From Methylobacterium indicum (GTDB lineage Bacteria; Pseudomonadota; Alphaproteobacteria; Rhizobiales; Beijerinckiaceae), in contig NZ_JTHF01000108.1 of NCBI RefSeq assembly GCF_001043895.1, positions 1-38,234 of the forward strand: a stretch of 38,234 bases of DNA, in the 5' to 3' direction. The translations under genes and the position numbers were made by a program. Shown piece by piece: positions 7,805 through 16,548 of this stretch. Each line of letters starts with the position of its first letter. Position 1 is the stretch's first letter. Under the pieces are notes generated by a model. The model saw nothing but the letters and a program-made list of their open reading frames with translations, made no database searches and had not been told where the DNA came from.

Positions 7805-9685
7805 ATGCATGTCGATATCGCGACGGAGACGCCGGCATTGCCGGCGGCCTCCGCCAAGCGTGCCTGGGCGCGCACGCTCGACAAAGCCCTCGGCCCGCTG
7901 ATCGAGATCCCGGCCGCCCTCCTGGTGGTGGCCGAGGTGGTGGTGCTGCTCGCCGGCGTCGTCAGCCGCTACGTCTTCCACTCGCCGATCGTGTGGTCGG
8001 ACGAGCTCGCCTCAATCCTCTTTCTGTGGCTGGCGATGCTCGGCTCGGTGGTGGCCTACCGCCGCGCCGAGCACATGCGGATGACCGCGATCGTCAGCAT
8101 GACCTCGGTGAAGACCCAGGCCTTCCTGGAGGCGGTGGCTCTCGCCGCCGGCCTCGCCTTCGTGGTGATGCTGCTGCATCCGGCCTACGAGTTCGCGGCC
8201 GAGGAGATCTTCGTCCAGACGCCGGCACTCGAGATCACCAATGCCTGGCGGGCCGCGGCCCTGCCGGTCGGCTTCGGCCTGATGCTGGTCGTCGCGGTGC
8301 TTCGCCTGATCGAGTGCGCCGACTGGCGCCACGCGGTCGGGGCGGTCGCCGTCACCGCCCTCGTCATCGTGGCGCTGATGCTGGCCGAGCCGCTGCTTCG
8401 CACCCTCGGCAACTGGAACCTGCTGATCTTCTTCGTGCTGGGCGTCGGTGCGCTCGTCTTCACCGGCGTGCCGATCGCCTTCGCGTTCGGGCTCGCCACC
8501 TTCGGCTACCTGATGCTGACGACGCGGGCCCCCGCCATGGTGGTGGTCGGGCGCATGGACGAGGGGATGAGCCACCTCATCCTGCTCGCCGTGCCGCTCT
8601 TCGTGTTCCTCGGCCTGCTGATCGAGATGACCGGCATGGCCAAGGCCATGGTGGGCTTCCTGGCGAGCATGCTCGGCCACGTCCGCGGCGGCCTGCACTA
8701 CGTGCTGGTCGGCGCGATGTACCTCGTCTCGGGCATCTCCGGCTCCAAGGCCGCCGACATGGCGGCGGTGGCGCCCGTCCTGTTTCCCGAGATGAAGAAG
8801 CGCGGCGCCAAGGAGGGCGACCTCGTCGCGCTGCTCGCCGCCACCGGCGCCCAGACCGAGACCATCCCGCCGAGCCTCGTGCTCATCACCATCGGGTCGG
8901 TGACCGGCGTGTCGATCACCGCGCTCTTCACCGGCGGCCTGCTGCCCGGCGTCGTGCTCGGCATCACGCTGTGCATGCTGGTCTGGTGGCGCTACCGCGG
9001 CGAGGACCTGAGCCACGTCCGGCGCGCCACCAAGGGCGAGATCCTGAAGTCGCTCGTCATCGCCTTCCCGGCCATCGCGCTCCCCTTCGTCATCCGCGCC
9101 GCGGTGGTGGAAGGTGTCGCGACCGCGACGGAAGTCTCGACCATCGGCATCGTCTACGCGATCCTCGCCGGCCTCCTGATCTACCGCCAGTTCGATTGGC
9201 GCCGGGTCTATCCGATGCTGGTCTCGACCGCGTCCCTGTCGGGGGCGATCCTGCTGATCATCGGAGCGGCCACCGGCATGGCCTGGGCGCTGACGCAGTC
9301 GGGCTTCTCGCAGAGCCTCGCCGTGATGATGAAGAGCCTGCCCGGCGGTGCGCTCGGCTTCCTGGTCGTGTCGGCGGTGGCCTTCGTGATCCTCGGCTCG
9401 GTGCTGGAGGGCATCCCGGCGATCGTGCTGTTCGGCCCGCTGCTGTTCCCGATCGCCCGCCAGGTCGGCGTGCACGAGGTGCATTACGCGATGGTGGTGA
9501 TCCTGGCGATGGGCGTCGGCCTGTTCGCCCCGCCCTTCGGGGTCGGGTACTACGCCGCCTGCGCGATCAGCCGGATCCATCCGGATGCCGGCATCCGGCC
9601 GATCATCGGCTACATGACGGCGCTGCTGGTCGGCCTCGTGGTGGTGATCCTGGTGCCCTGGATCTCGATCGGGTTCCTGCACTGA
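7805..9685 (+). CDS. TRAP transporter fused small and large membrane subunits (DctQ-DctM)
   Basis: This 626-residue membrane protein fuses the four-helix DctQ subunit (about residues 25-190, with WSDELASILFLWLAMLGSV) to the large DctM permease (about 195-620). DctM marks include GVPIAFAFGLATFGYLM, SGISGSKAADMAAVAPVL and PPSLVLITIGSVTGVSI. Fused QM subunits are well known in TRAP systems, which drive solute uptake with an ion gradient. It works with the DctP protein encoded immediately upstream; GGGAGG precedes the start. No other TRAP gene is present, so the two genes make a complete system. Confidence 0.94.
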   Translation: MHVDIATETPALPAASAKRAWARTLDKALGPLIEIPAALLVVAEVVVLLAGVVSRYVFHSPIVWSDELASILFLWLAMLGSVVAYRRAEHMRMTAIVSMTSVKTQAFLEAVALAAGLAFVVMLLHPAYEFAAEEIFVQTPALEITNAWRAAALPVGFGLMLVVAVLRLIECADWRHAVGAVAVTALVIVALMLAEPLLRTLGNWNLLIFFVLGVGALVFTGVPIAFAFGLATFGYLMLTTRAPAMVVVGRMDEGMSHLILLAVPLFVFLGLLIEMTGMAKAMVGFLASMLGHVRGGLHYVLVGAMYLVSGISGSKAADMAAVAPVLFPEMKKRGAKEGDLVALLAATGAQTETIPPSLVLITIGSVTGVSITALFTGGLLPGVVLGITLCMLVWWRYRGEDLSHVRRATKGEILKSLVIAFPAIALPFVIRAAVVEGVATATEVSTIGIVYAILAGLLIYRQFDWRRVYPMLVSTASLSGAILLIIGAATGMAWALTQSGFSQSLAVMMKSLPGGALGFLVVSAVAFVILGSVLEGIPAIVLFGPLLFPIARQVGVHEVHYAMVVILAMGVGLFAPPFGVGYYAACAISRIHPDAGIRPIIGYMTALLVGLVVVILVPWISIGFLH

Positions 9686-9746
9686 GGCAGGTTCTTGTAC
9701 TGAGTGATGCCGGGACCCGAAGACGGTCCCGACATCCTGCTGGTCG

Positions 9747-9879
9747 TCCCGGGGCCGCGAAGCGAAGCCCGGGATTCATCGACTCCGACGATGCGGGACG
9801 GGGCGGAACGATCCCCGCTCCTCTCCCATGCCGTCCGTGATCAGGCATCCCGGTTCTCGTCTTCGACGAGCTCCGGGAT
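9747..9879. repeat. REP-like inverted repeats around CCGGGAT cores
   Basis: Two imperfect hairpins share a TCCCGG/CCGGGA core: 9747-9774, and 9847-9879 (15-base arms with two mismatches, loop TTC). They lie in the 260-base gap between the convergent TRAP and dehydratase-like genes and could serve as a two-way transcript end. They resemble dispersed intergenic palindromes; no gene is seen in the gap. Confidence 0.55.
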
Positions 9880-9945
9880 GACGTCGTGAATCGGAAATGG
9901 GGACGCAGAGACGTCGCGCGCAGCCGATCCGATCGGAGCCGGATC

Positions 9946-10710
9946 CTACTCCGCCGCCTTCGCCAGCGCCTTCTGGTAGGCGCCGCTCTTCAGGGTCTTG
10001 CCCAGCCACGCGTCGACCGCCGCCTTCAGCGCCGGATCGCGGGTCATCCAGTAGGCCTTGTCGGCCTTATCGAAGGTGTCGGGCACGGCGGCCGGGCAGA
10101 GCACGCCGGCATGCAGGCGCGACTGGTAGTCGACCTCGGCGCCGTCGGTGACCATCAGGTCGGCGCGGCCCTCGGCCACTTCCTTGAAGATGGCGCGGTT
10201 GTCGGGAAACACCCGCACCGAGGCGTGCGGAAAGTTGGCATCGGCGAAGCGCTGGTTGGTGCCGCCGGGATTGACCACGACGCGGACCTCCGGCTTGTCG
10301 ATGTCCTTGATCGTGACGAAGCGGCCCTTGTCGCCGCAGCGCACGATCGGGCGCTTGCCGTCGGTCAGCACCGGCACCGAGAAATCGGCCACCGAAGCCC
10401 GGTCGGGCGTGACGCTGACCCCGCCCATCGCGACGTCGTAGCGGTCGGCCAGGAGGTCGTCCTTCAGGGTCTTCCAGGTCGTCGGCACGATCTCGACCTT
10501 GACGCCGAGCGCACGGGCGAGCTCGTCCGCCATGGTCACGTCGGCGCCCTTGATGCTGCCGTCGGGCAGGCGCAGCGAATAGGGCGCGTAGTCGCCGGTC
10601 AATCCGACCCGCAGCGTGCCGTCCTGCTTGATCGCCGCCAGCGGCCGCGCCTGCACCGGGCCAGCCGCCAGCGCCGCCAGAACACCCACAACACCCACGA
10701 TCTTGCGCAT
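9946..10710 (-). CDS. Periplasmic cyclohexadienyl dehydratase-like / solute-binding protein
   Basis: This 254-residue protein has a Sec signal peptide (MRKIVGVVGVLAALAAGPVQA) and a type-II periplasmic-binding fold: LRVGLTGDYAPYSLR, GADVTMADELARALGVKVE, RYDVAMGGVSVTPDRA. The later segments GKRPIVRCGDKGRF, VNPGGTNQRFAD and ADLMVTDGAEVDYQSRLH resemble cyclohexadienyl dehydratase (PheC), which turns prephenate into phenylpyruvate or arogenate into phenylalanine in the periplasm. An amino-acid-binding role for an ABC system is the alternative, but no ABC permease is nearby. The ATG at 10710 is chosen because it begins the signal peptide and AGGGCGG lies upstream; an open frame extends to 10767. 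The gene is divergent from an FUSC exporter. Confidence 0.8.
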   Translation of the reverse strand: MRKIVGVVGVLAALAAGPVQARPLAAIKQDGTLRVGLTGDYAPYSLRLPDGSIKGADVTMADELARALGVKVEIVPTTWKTLKDDLLADRYDVAMGGVSVTPDRASVADFSVPVLTDGKRPIVRCGDKGRFVTIKDIDKPEVRVVVNPGGTNQRFADANFPHASVRVFPDNRAIFKEVAEGRADLMVTDGAEVDYQSRLHAGVLCPAAVPDTFDKADKAYWMTRDPALKAAVDAWLGKTLKSGAYQKALAKAAE

Positions 10711-10859
10711 CGTCACCGCCCTGACCTTCGCGTCGTCGTCAATTGTTCTGTCGTACGGACATCGCACGGGTCCGGTAAAGCCCGGATGACGGCGCGATCC
10801 CGCCGCGGGCGGTCGGCGAGTGGTTGACTCGTGGAGCCCGCACCGGCTCTGACCCTGCC

Positions 10860-11972
10860 ATGGCTTCTTCTCCGGACGGCCCGGGACCCCTCGCCCGCTT
10901 CCTCACCCGCCAGCGCCCGCGCCTGACCCAGAGCCTGCGGATGACTGCGGCGAGCCTCGCGACCTTCCTGCTCGCCGAATCCCTCGGGCTGCCCCAGGCC
11001 TACTGGGCGGTGATCACGGCGCTGATCGTCACGCAGAGCAGCGTCGGCGGCTCGCTCAAGGCCGCTCTCGACCGGTTCCTCGGCTCGGTGCTCGGCGCCT
11101 GCTACGGCGGCGCCGTCGCCTTCGCGCTGCCGCATCACGGCGGCGCCTCGACGGTGATCGCCCTCGTCGTCGCGGTGGCGCCGCTCACCGTCGCGGCCGC
11201 GGTCTCGGCGGGGTTCCGCATCGCGCCGATCACCGCGATCATCGTGCTTCTCTCCACCACCGGCTCGACGCTCGGTCCCCTCGCCTTCGCCCTCGACCGG
11301 ATCCTGGAGATCGGGCTCGGCTGCGTCATCGGGCTGGCGGTCTCGCTCCTCGTCGCCCCGGCCCGCGCCGCCCGGGCGGTCACCGGCCAGGCGGCGAGCC
11401 TCGCCCGGCTGCTCGCGGACCAGCTCGCGGCGCTGGCCCGCCTCGACGCGGAGGAGACGCCCGACGTGAAGGCCCTGCCGCCGGCCGTGCGCCGCAGCCT
11501 GGCGCGGCTGGAAACCCTGGCCGGCGAGGCGGCCCGCGAGCGCCGCAGCCGGCTCTCCGCCGCCCCCGATCCGGATCCGCTGCTGCGCACCCTGACGCGC
11601 CTGCGCCACGACCTCGTGCTCCTGCGCCGCGCCATCGCCGAATCCGACGAGGACGTGCTGCGGGTCCATCTCGCGCAGGCCTGGGGACAGGCGGCGAACG
11701 CCGCCGCGTCGCGCCTGCAAGACCTCGCCGACGCGCTGGCCGCGGGACATCGGCCGACCGGCGACGGCGCCGATCTGGCGGCGGCGATCGCCGGCTACCG
11801 CGACGCCATCGACGGGATGCGCCGGCGCCAAGTGACCCGGACGCTCTCCACCGACGGCGTCGGCCGCATCTTCTGGCTCGCCTTCACGCTGGAGCAATTG
11901 CGCCGCAACCTCGACGACCTCGCCGAGCGGGCGGCGGATTTCGCCGGGCCGGCGGGAGGCGGCGAGACATGA
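10860..11972 (+). CDS. FUSC-family inner-membrane protein (aromatic acid exporter-like)
   Basis: This protein (370 residues from ATG 10860) has an N-terminal block of about six hydrophobic segments (ASLATFLLAESLG, QAYWAVITALIV, VIALVVAVAPLTVAAAV, IAPITAIIVLLS, IGLGCVIGLAVSLLVAP) and a soluble helical C-terminal half. That arrangement fits the fusaric-acid-resistance/AaeB family, whose characterised members export aromatic acids. The region PQAYWAVITALIVTQSSVGGSLKAA is the family's recognisable part. A TTG at 10824 keeps the frame open, but ATG 10860 is the likelier start. It is divergent from the dehydratase-like gene, which fits a shared link to aromatic compounds (inference). Confidence 0.85.
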   Translation: MASSPDGPGPLARFLTRQRPRLTQSLRMTAASLATFLLAESLGLPQAYWAVITALIVTQSSVGGSLKAALDRFLGSVLGACYGGAVAFALPHHGGASTVIALVVAVAPLTVAAAVSAGFRIAPITAIIVLLSTTGSTLGPLAFALDRILEIGLGCVIGLAVSLLVAPARAARAVTGQAASLARLLADQLAALARLDAEETPDVKALPPAVRRSLARLETLAGEAARERRSRLSAAPDPDPLLRTLTRLRHDLVLLRRAIAESDEDVLRVHLAQAWGQAANAAASRLQDLADALAAGHRPTGDGADLAAAIAGYRDAIDGMRRRQVTRTLSTDGVGRIFWLAFTLEQLRRNLDDLAERAADFAGPAGGGET

Positions 11973-12082
11973 CGGCGTGGCGCGTCGCCATCGACACCTC
12001 GATGGTGCAGCGTCCGGCGCATCGGCGTCGACGCGCATCTCGGACAAGCCCCGCATCGTCGAACGAGTTTGTTCGCAGGTGC

Positions 12083-12135
12083 TGCGGCTCCAAAGCCGCA
12101 CAAGGAAGCGGCGGCAGGGTCGCCCCTGCCGCCGC
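12083..12135. terminator. Bidirectional terminator region, two hairpins
   Basis: Two perfect hairpins lie between the convergent FUSC and stress-protein genes: TGCGGCT/AGCCGCA with loop CCAA (12083-12100), and a 12-base stem with loop TCGC (12108-12135). The second is followed by GTTCTTC on the plus strand. Placement between converging genes supports a shared terminator. Confidence 0.7.
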
Positions 12136-12164
12136 GTTCTTCAACCCGTGACCGACGATCGATC

Positions 12165-12983
12165 TCAGCGCCGCTCGGTGCCGATCGGCTGACGGGCCGG
12201 GGGCAGCTCGTCCTCGATGCCGATGTTCCGCTCGCGGGTGGTGCCGGGCAGGCCGGCATCGACCCGCTGGGTGGTCGGCGAAGCGCCGGCCGCGAACGGC
12301 ATGCCGCCGGTGTTGAGCCCCGTGGTGGTGCTGCCGGCGGCACCGACCGCCGACGAGCCGCCCGCCACCGCGGCCGGATTGGTCATCGAAGGGGCGGTCT
12401 CGTCGTGGCGGCCGGTCCAGCCGTCCTGGCGCCAGGTCTTGGCACGGTCGTCCATGTCGACCGAGCCGTGCTCCTTGAGGATCGAATAGACCCGGTCGGC
12501 ATGGACGTCGTCGGCCCGCACGGTCACCAGCGTGCCGCCGCGGCGTACGCCCTCGGCGTAGCTGTGGGCGTGCTCCTCGCTGAGGCCGGCGCCGGTCAGC
12601 GAGCCGATCAGGCCGCCCGCCGCCGCGCCGACGCCGGCGCCGGTCACGGTCGCGACGAGCCAGCCCGCGGCCACCACCGGGCCGACGCCCGGGATGGCGA
12701 GGAGGCCGAGGCCGGTGAGAAGGCCGGCGCCACCGCCGAGCACGGTGCCGAGCGAGGCGCCCGCCCCGGCGCCGTTCGAGGCGTCGTGCGCGGTCTCGCC
12801 GGTCGTCGTCGTGCCGGCCACGGTCGCGTCACGCTGGCCGATATGGCCGGAATAGCGGTCGCCCTGGTTGTTGGCCACGATGCTGATGTCGGCGTGCGGC
12901 ACGCCCGCCGCCTCCACCTTGCGCACCGCCGCGGAGGCGTCGTCGTAGCTGTCGAACAGGGCCGTGATGGTACGGGTCGCCAT
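12165..12983 (-). CDS. General stress protein with YflT domain
   Basis: This 272-residue protein begins with a YflT/general-stress-protein-17M domain (TITALFDSYDDASAAVRKVEAAGVP, then ISIVAN). A glycine/alanine-rich hydrophobic stretch follows at about residues 72-132 (GAGLLTGLGLLAIPGVGPVV, GAGVGAAAGGLIGSLTGAG), then a second alpha/beta segment SYAEGVRRGGTLVTVRADD. The C-terminus is low-complexity with threonine, glycine and alanine. The hydrophobic centre resembles glycine-zipper segments that associate with membranes. The molecular role is not known. AAGGA precedes the ATG. The small secreted-protein gene lies 48 bases upstream on the same strand, and similar stress-related pairs are frequent in this group (general impression). 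Confidence 0.75.
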   Translation of the reverse strand: MATRTITALFDSYDDASAAVRKVEAAGVPHADISIVANNQGDRYSGHIGQRDATVAGTTTTGETAHDASNGAGAGASLGTVLGGGAGLLTGLGLLAIPGVGPVVAAGWLVATVTGAGVGAAAGGLIGSLTGAGLSEEHAHSYAEGVRRGGTLVTVRADDVHADRVYSILKEHGSVDMDDRAKTWRQDGWTGRHDETAPSMTNPAAVAGGSSAVGAAGSTTTGLNTGGMPFAAGASPTTQRVDAGLPGTTRERNIGIEDELPPARQPIGTERR

Positions 12984-13031
12984 GGGCGTCGTCCTTATGT
13001 TCGGGGAGAGGAAGGGGTCGGCGGAGCGGGC

Positions 13032-13424
13032 TTAGCGGGCGGTCGAGACGTTGCCCTTGAAGTCAAGGCCGACCATCACGGTGTTGCCGGACTGCATGGC
13101 CTGGCCGCGCCAGATGCCCTGATCGTCCTTCTTGAGCTCCTTCACGTCCTTGAAGCCGGCCTGCTCCATGCGGCTGCGGGCCTGGGCCTCGGTGAAGCTG
13201 TTGGCGCCGGGTTCGAGCTTGGCGTTGGTAGCGACGGTGCCGGTGGTGCCCGGGTTGGTCTTGTCCATCATGTCGGTGTTGGGCCGGGTCACCGCCTCCT
13301 GGCCCTGCGACTGGGTGCTCGGCTTGGCGTCGCGGGCCGGGTCGCCCGTCACGGTGGTCTGGGCCTGCGCCGCGCCGGCTCCGAGCATGCCGAGGGCCGC
13401 GAGGGTGATGAGGGTCTTGCGCAT
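13032..13424 (-). CDS. Small secreted protein of unknown function
   Basis: This 130-residue protein has a clear signal peptide (MRKTLITLAALGMLGAGAAQA, cleavage before QTTVTG), a polar linker of about 55 residues rich in T, G, N and D, and a compact C-terminal module. The module, from SFTEAQARSRMEQAGFKDV through LKKDDQGIWRGQAMQSG to VGLDFKGNVS, looks like a PepSY-type fold, but I cannot confirm that. It is expected in the periplasm. The ATG at 13424 is chosen because it starts the signal peptide and GAGGAG lies just upstream; the frame is open to 13526. It is the upstream partner of the YflT-domain gene, 48 bases away. Function unknown. Confidence 0.75.
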   Translation of the reverse strand: MRKTLITLAALGMLGAGAAQAQTTVTGDPARDAKPSTQSQGQEAVTRPNTDMMDKTNPGTTGTVATNAKLEPGANSFTEAQARSRMEQAGFKDVKELKKDDQGIWRGQAMQSGNTVMVGLDFKGNVSTAR

Positions 13425-13762
13425 GGTCTCCTCGAACCTTGTCTGAGCGATCGATGCCATCTCAATCATCGCCGAGCGTCTTGGTTCCGCAGGAGGATGG
13501 TCGTGACCGAAGCCTGTTGCGGACAATATAGCTCGAATGGCCGAGCTTGATCGTCGCAGCGCGAAATTGCATTGTGTTTTATGGTGCGATGCACAAAATT
13601 AGAACATGAAAATCGTTCCACGCGCAGGTGGATTATTATGCGGCGTCCCACCCGTCCGGCGCGCCGGACGGCCGGCCCCGGCGGCTGCCTCCGGCCTCGT
13701 TAACCATTCCCTAACCACGAACCCGGCAGGAATTGCCGGGTGGTGGCGGAGTGCGGACCGAG
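13425..13762. other. Divergent intergenic region before flhA
   Basis: This 338-base gap has no gene. It holds an AT-richer stretch at about 13520-13640, unusual for this genome and suited to divergent promoters, and a CtrA-like box close to flhA. I could not assign confident -35/-10 pairs. Confidence 0.5.
13700..13714 (+). promoter_or_regulatory. CtrA-like box upstream of flhA
   Basis: TTAA-CCATTCC-CTAA matches the CtrA consensus TTAA-N7-TTAA with one mismatch and lies 48 bases before the flhA ATG. CtrA controls early flagellar genes, including flhA, in many alphaproteobacteria, so both position and target fit. It is a single site judged by eye. Confidence 0.5.
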
Positions 13763-15880
13763 ATGAGCGATACGGAGGCCCTCGGCGCAGGCCGCATCTT
13801 CGCGCTGCCGTCGCGGGCGGATCTGGTCGCGCTCACGCGCCGCAGCGACCTGGTGCTGGCGGTCTCGGTGCTCGCCATCCTGGTGGTGCTGATCTTCCCG
13901 CTGCCGGCCCTGCTGCTCGACCTCCTGCTGGCGGTCTCGATCATCCTGTCGGTCCTGATCCTGATGACCGGCCTGTTCATCGAGAACCCGCTCGAGTTCA
14001 CGGTCTTCCCGACGGTGCTGCTCATCACCACGATGCTGCGGCTGGCGCTCAACCTCGCCTCGACGCGGCTGATCCTCGGCCACGGCCACGAGGGCACGGC
14101 GGCGGCCGGCCACGTCATCGAGGCCTTCGGCCATTTCGTGATGGGCGGCAACTTCCTGATCGGGATCATCGTCTTCGCGATCCTGATCATCGTGAACTTC
14201 GTCGTCATCACGAAGGGCTCGGGGCGCATCGCCGAGGTCGCGGCCCGGTTCTCCCTCGACGCGATGCCCGGCAAGCAGATGGCGATCGACGCCGACCTCT
14301 CGGCCGGCCTCATCGACGAGAAGACCGCGAGGTCGCGCCGCCAGTCGCTCGAGGACGAATCCTCGTTCTTCGGCGCCATGGACGGCGCGTCGAAATTCGT
14401 GCGCGGCGACGCGATCGCCGCGCTCCTCATCACGGTCATCAACGTGGTGGGGGGCATCATCATCGGCGTCGCCCAGCAGGGCCTGACCTTCGCGGAGGCC
14501 GGCAAGACCTACACGCTGCTCACCGTCGGCGACGGCCTGGTGAGCCAGGTCCCGGCCCTCGTGGTCTCGACCGCCGCCGGCCTCCTCGTCTCCAAGGCCG
14601 GCGTGCGCGGGCCGGCGAGCCGGGCGCTGGGGCGCCAGATCGCCAACTACCCCAAGGCGCTCGGCATGTCGGCCGCGGTGATGATCCTGATCGGGCTCCT
14701 GCCCGGCATCCCGATGCTGCCCTTCCTCGCGCTCGGGTTCGGCGCCGCCTACCTCGCCCGGCGCATCGCCCTCCTGCCGACCCCCGCGCAGGCCGATGCC
14801 GCGGCCGACAAGGCCGCCGAGGCCACCGCCGCGGAAGCCAAGGAGGAGACGGCGGCCGACCTCCTGAAGCTCGACGACCTGAAGCTCGAGATGGGCTACG
14901 CGCTCCTGCCCCTCGTCAACGGGCCGGTGGCCCAGGACCGCCTCACCGACCAGATCCGCGCCCTGCGCCGGCAGCTCGCCGCGGAGCTCGGCTTCGTGAT
15001 GCCCTCGGTGCGCATCCTCGACAACGTCCAGCTCGAGGCCCACACCTACGTGGTCCGGGTCAAGGAGATCGAGGCCGGGACCGGCCAGATCTTCCCGGGC
15101 CAGTTCATGGCGATGGACCCGATGGGCGGCCAGGTGCAGCTGCCCGGCCAGCACCTCCTGGAACCGACCTTCGGCCTGCCGGCGACCTGGGTCGACGCGG
15201 CGTTGCGCGACGAGGCCCAGCTCAAGGGCTACACCGTGGTCGATGCCGCCACCGTGGTCTCGACCCATCTCACCGAGGTGATCAAGGCCCACGTCTCGGA
15301 TCTCCTCAACCACGTCGAGGTGCAGAAGCTCCTCAAGGAGCTGCCCAAGGAGCACGGCGAGCTGCTCAAGGAGGTGGTGCCGAGCCAGATCGCCACCACG
15401 GGCATCCAGCGGGTGCTGCAATACCTGCTCTCCGAGCGGGTCTCGATCCGCGACCTCGGCACCATCGTGGAGGGCATCGCGGAGGTGGCCGGCCACATCA
15501 AGAACCCGCGCGACATCGTCGAGCACGTGCGCGCCCGCCTCGGCCGCCAGATCTGCGCCCAGTACCAGGGGCCGGGCGGCGTCCTGCCGATCATCACCCT
15601 GTCGCCGGCCTGGGAGAGCGCCTTCATGGAGGCGATCGTCGGCCATGGCGACGAGCGCCACCTGGCGATGCAGCCCTCGAAGCTCTCGGACTTCGTCACC
15701 ACCGTGCGCGACCGGTTCGAGGAGGCGGCGCGGATCGGCGAGATGCCGGTCCTCGTCACCTCGGTCCAGGCCCGGCCCTTCGTGCGCTCGATCATCGAGC
15801 GCTTCCGCCGCGAGACGCCGGTGATGAGCCAGGCCGAGATCCACCCGCGGGCGCGGCTGAAGACCGTCGGCTCGGTGTGA
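13763..15880 (+). CDS. flhA: Flagellar biosynthesis protein FlhA
   Basis: This 705-residue protein is the export-gate subunit of the flagellar type III secretion apparatus. The N-terminal half has about eight membrane segments ([38 protein letters not shown] and others) and the FHIPEP signature [20 protein letters not shown] near residues 165-185. The C-terminal cytosolic half contains [36 protein letters not shown] and [15 protein letters not shown], which form the chaperone-substrate docking platform. Length is normal for the family. ATG 13763 is preferred; GTG 13751 and TTG 13735 are in the same open frame. The gene stands apart from other flagellar genes except for the flagellin region 15 kb away, and a CtrA-like box precedes it. 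Confidence 0.97.
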   Translation: MSDTEALGAGRIFALPSRADLVALTRRSDLVLAVSVLAILVVLIFPLPALLLDLLLAVSIILSVLILMTGLFIENPLEFTVFPTVLLITTMLRLALNLASTRLILGHGHEGTAAAGHVIEAFGHFVMGGNFLIGIIVFAILIIVNFVVITKGSGRIAEVAARFSLDAMPGKQMAIDADLSAGLIDEKTARSRRQSLEDESSFFGAMDGASKFVRGDAIAALLITVINVVGGIIIGVAQQGLTFAEAGKTYTLLTVGDGLVSQVPALVVSTAAGLLVSKAGVRGPASRALGRQIANYPKALGMSAAVMILIGLLPGIPMLPFLALGFGAAYLARRIALLPTPAQADAAADKAAEATAAEAKEETAADLLKLDDLKLEMGYALLPLVNGPVAQDRLTDQIRALRRQLAAELGFVMPSVRILDNVQLEAHTYVVRVKEIEAGTGQIFPGQFMAMDPMGGQVQLPGQHLLEPTFGLPATWVDAALRDEAQLKGYTVVDAATVVSTHLTEVIKAHVSDLLNHVEVQKLLKELPKEHGELLKEVVPSQIATTGIQRVLQYLLSERVSIRDLGTIVEGIAEVAGHIKNPRDIVEHVRARLGRQICAQYQGPGGVLPIITLSPAWESAFMEAIVGHGDERHLAMQPSKLSDFVTTVRDRFEEAARIGEMPVLVTSVQARPFVRSIIERFRRETPVMSQAEIHPRARLKTVGSV

Positions 15881-15950
15881 AGCGCCCCGCTCCGGGCTGA
15901 CGCCGCCCTCTCGCCATGCGAAAGGGAGGGCAAACCACCCGGAGGATCCG

Positions 15951-16481
15951 ATGCCGCTCTACGCCCTCGACACCGTCAGCCCGGTCGTGCCGGAGGACGG
16001 CAGCGCCTGGATCGCCCCGGATGCCCACGTGATCGGGCGGGTGCGGCTCGGCCGCGAGGTCGGGGTGTGGTTCGGTGCGGTGATCCGCGGCGACAACGAG
16101 CCGATCACGGTCGGCGACCGCACCAACGTCCAGGAGGGTGCGGTGCTCCACACCGATGCGGGCTTCCCCCTCACCCTGGGCGAGGGCATCACGGTCGGGC
16201 ACGGGGCCATCGTGCATGGCTGCACGGTCGGCGACAATTCGCTGATCGGGATGGGGGCGACGATCCTCAACGGCGCGAAGATCGGCCGCAACTGCCTCGT
16301 CGGCGCCAACGCCCTCGTCACCGAGGGCAAGGAATTTCCCGACAACAGCCTGATCGTCGGCGCGCCCGCCAAGGCCGTGCGGGTCCTCGACGAGGCGGCG
16401 GTCGCGGGGTTGCGCGCCTCGGCCGACCGCTACGTCGCCAACGCCAAGCGGTTCGCGCAAGGCTTGCGGCGGATCGACTGA
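15951..16481 (+). CDS. Gamma-class carbonic anhydrase-family protein
   Basis: This 176-residue protein forms a left-handed beta-helix of hexapeptide repeats ([27 protein letters not shown]). It has the metal-site histidines of the gamma carbonic anhydrase family in [18 protein letters not shown] and nearby. The family includes true carbonic anhydrases and YrdA/CaiE-like proteins without known activity. The protein is short and lacks the long acidic loop of the archaeal enzyme, as is usual in bacteria. It follows flhA by 70 bases with GGAGGATCCG before the ATG, so it could be co-transcribed, although a functional link is not evident. Confidence 0.9.
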   Translation: MPLYALDTVSPVVPEDGSAWIAPDAHVIGRVRLGREVGVWFGAVIRGDNEPITVGDRTNVQEGAVLHTDAGFPLTLGEGITVGHGAIVHGCTVGDNSLIGMGATILNGAKIGRNCLVGANALVTEGKEFPDNSLIVGAPAKAVRVLDEAAVAGLRASADRYVANAKRFAQGLRRID

Positions 16482-16494
16482 GCCTCACGTCGTC

Positions 16495-16542
16495 GCCCGC
16501 GACTTCTGCCGCCCGCGACTCGGGCCGCCCGCGATCTCGGCC
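16495..16542. repeat. Three 16-base imperfect tandem repeats
   Basis: Units starting GCCCGCGA lie at 16495-16510, 16511-16526 and 16527-16542, between the convergent carbonic anhydrase and unknown-protein genes. A 7-base-stem hairpin (GCCGGCC/GGCCGGC, 16540-16558) follows and overlaps the stop codon of the minus-strand gene. The hairpin may be a terminator. Confidence 0.7.
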
Positions 16543-16548
16543 GGCCGA

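Noticed and set aside
13700..15844. Minus-strand open frame of 714 codons opposite flhA
   Set aside because: It mirrors flhA almost exactly and has shadow-frame composition (H, D, E and R runs). FlhA is certain.
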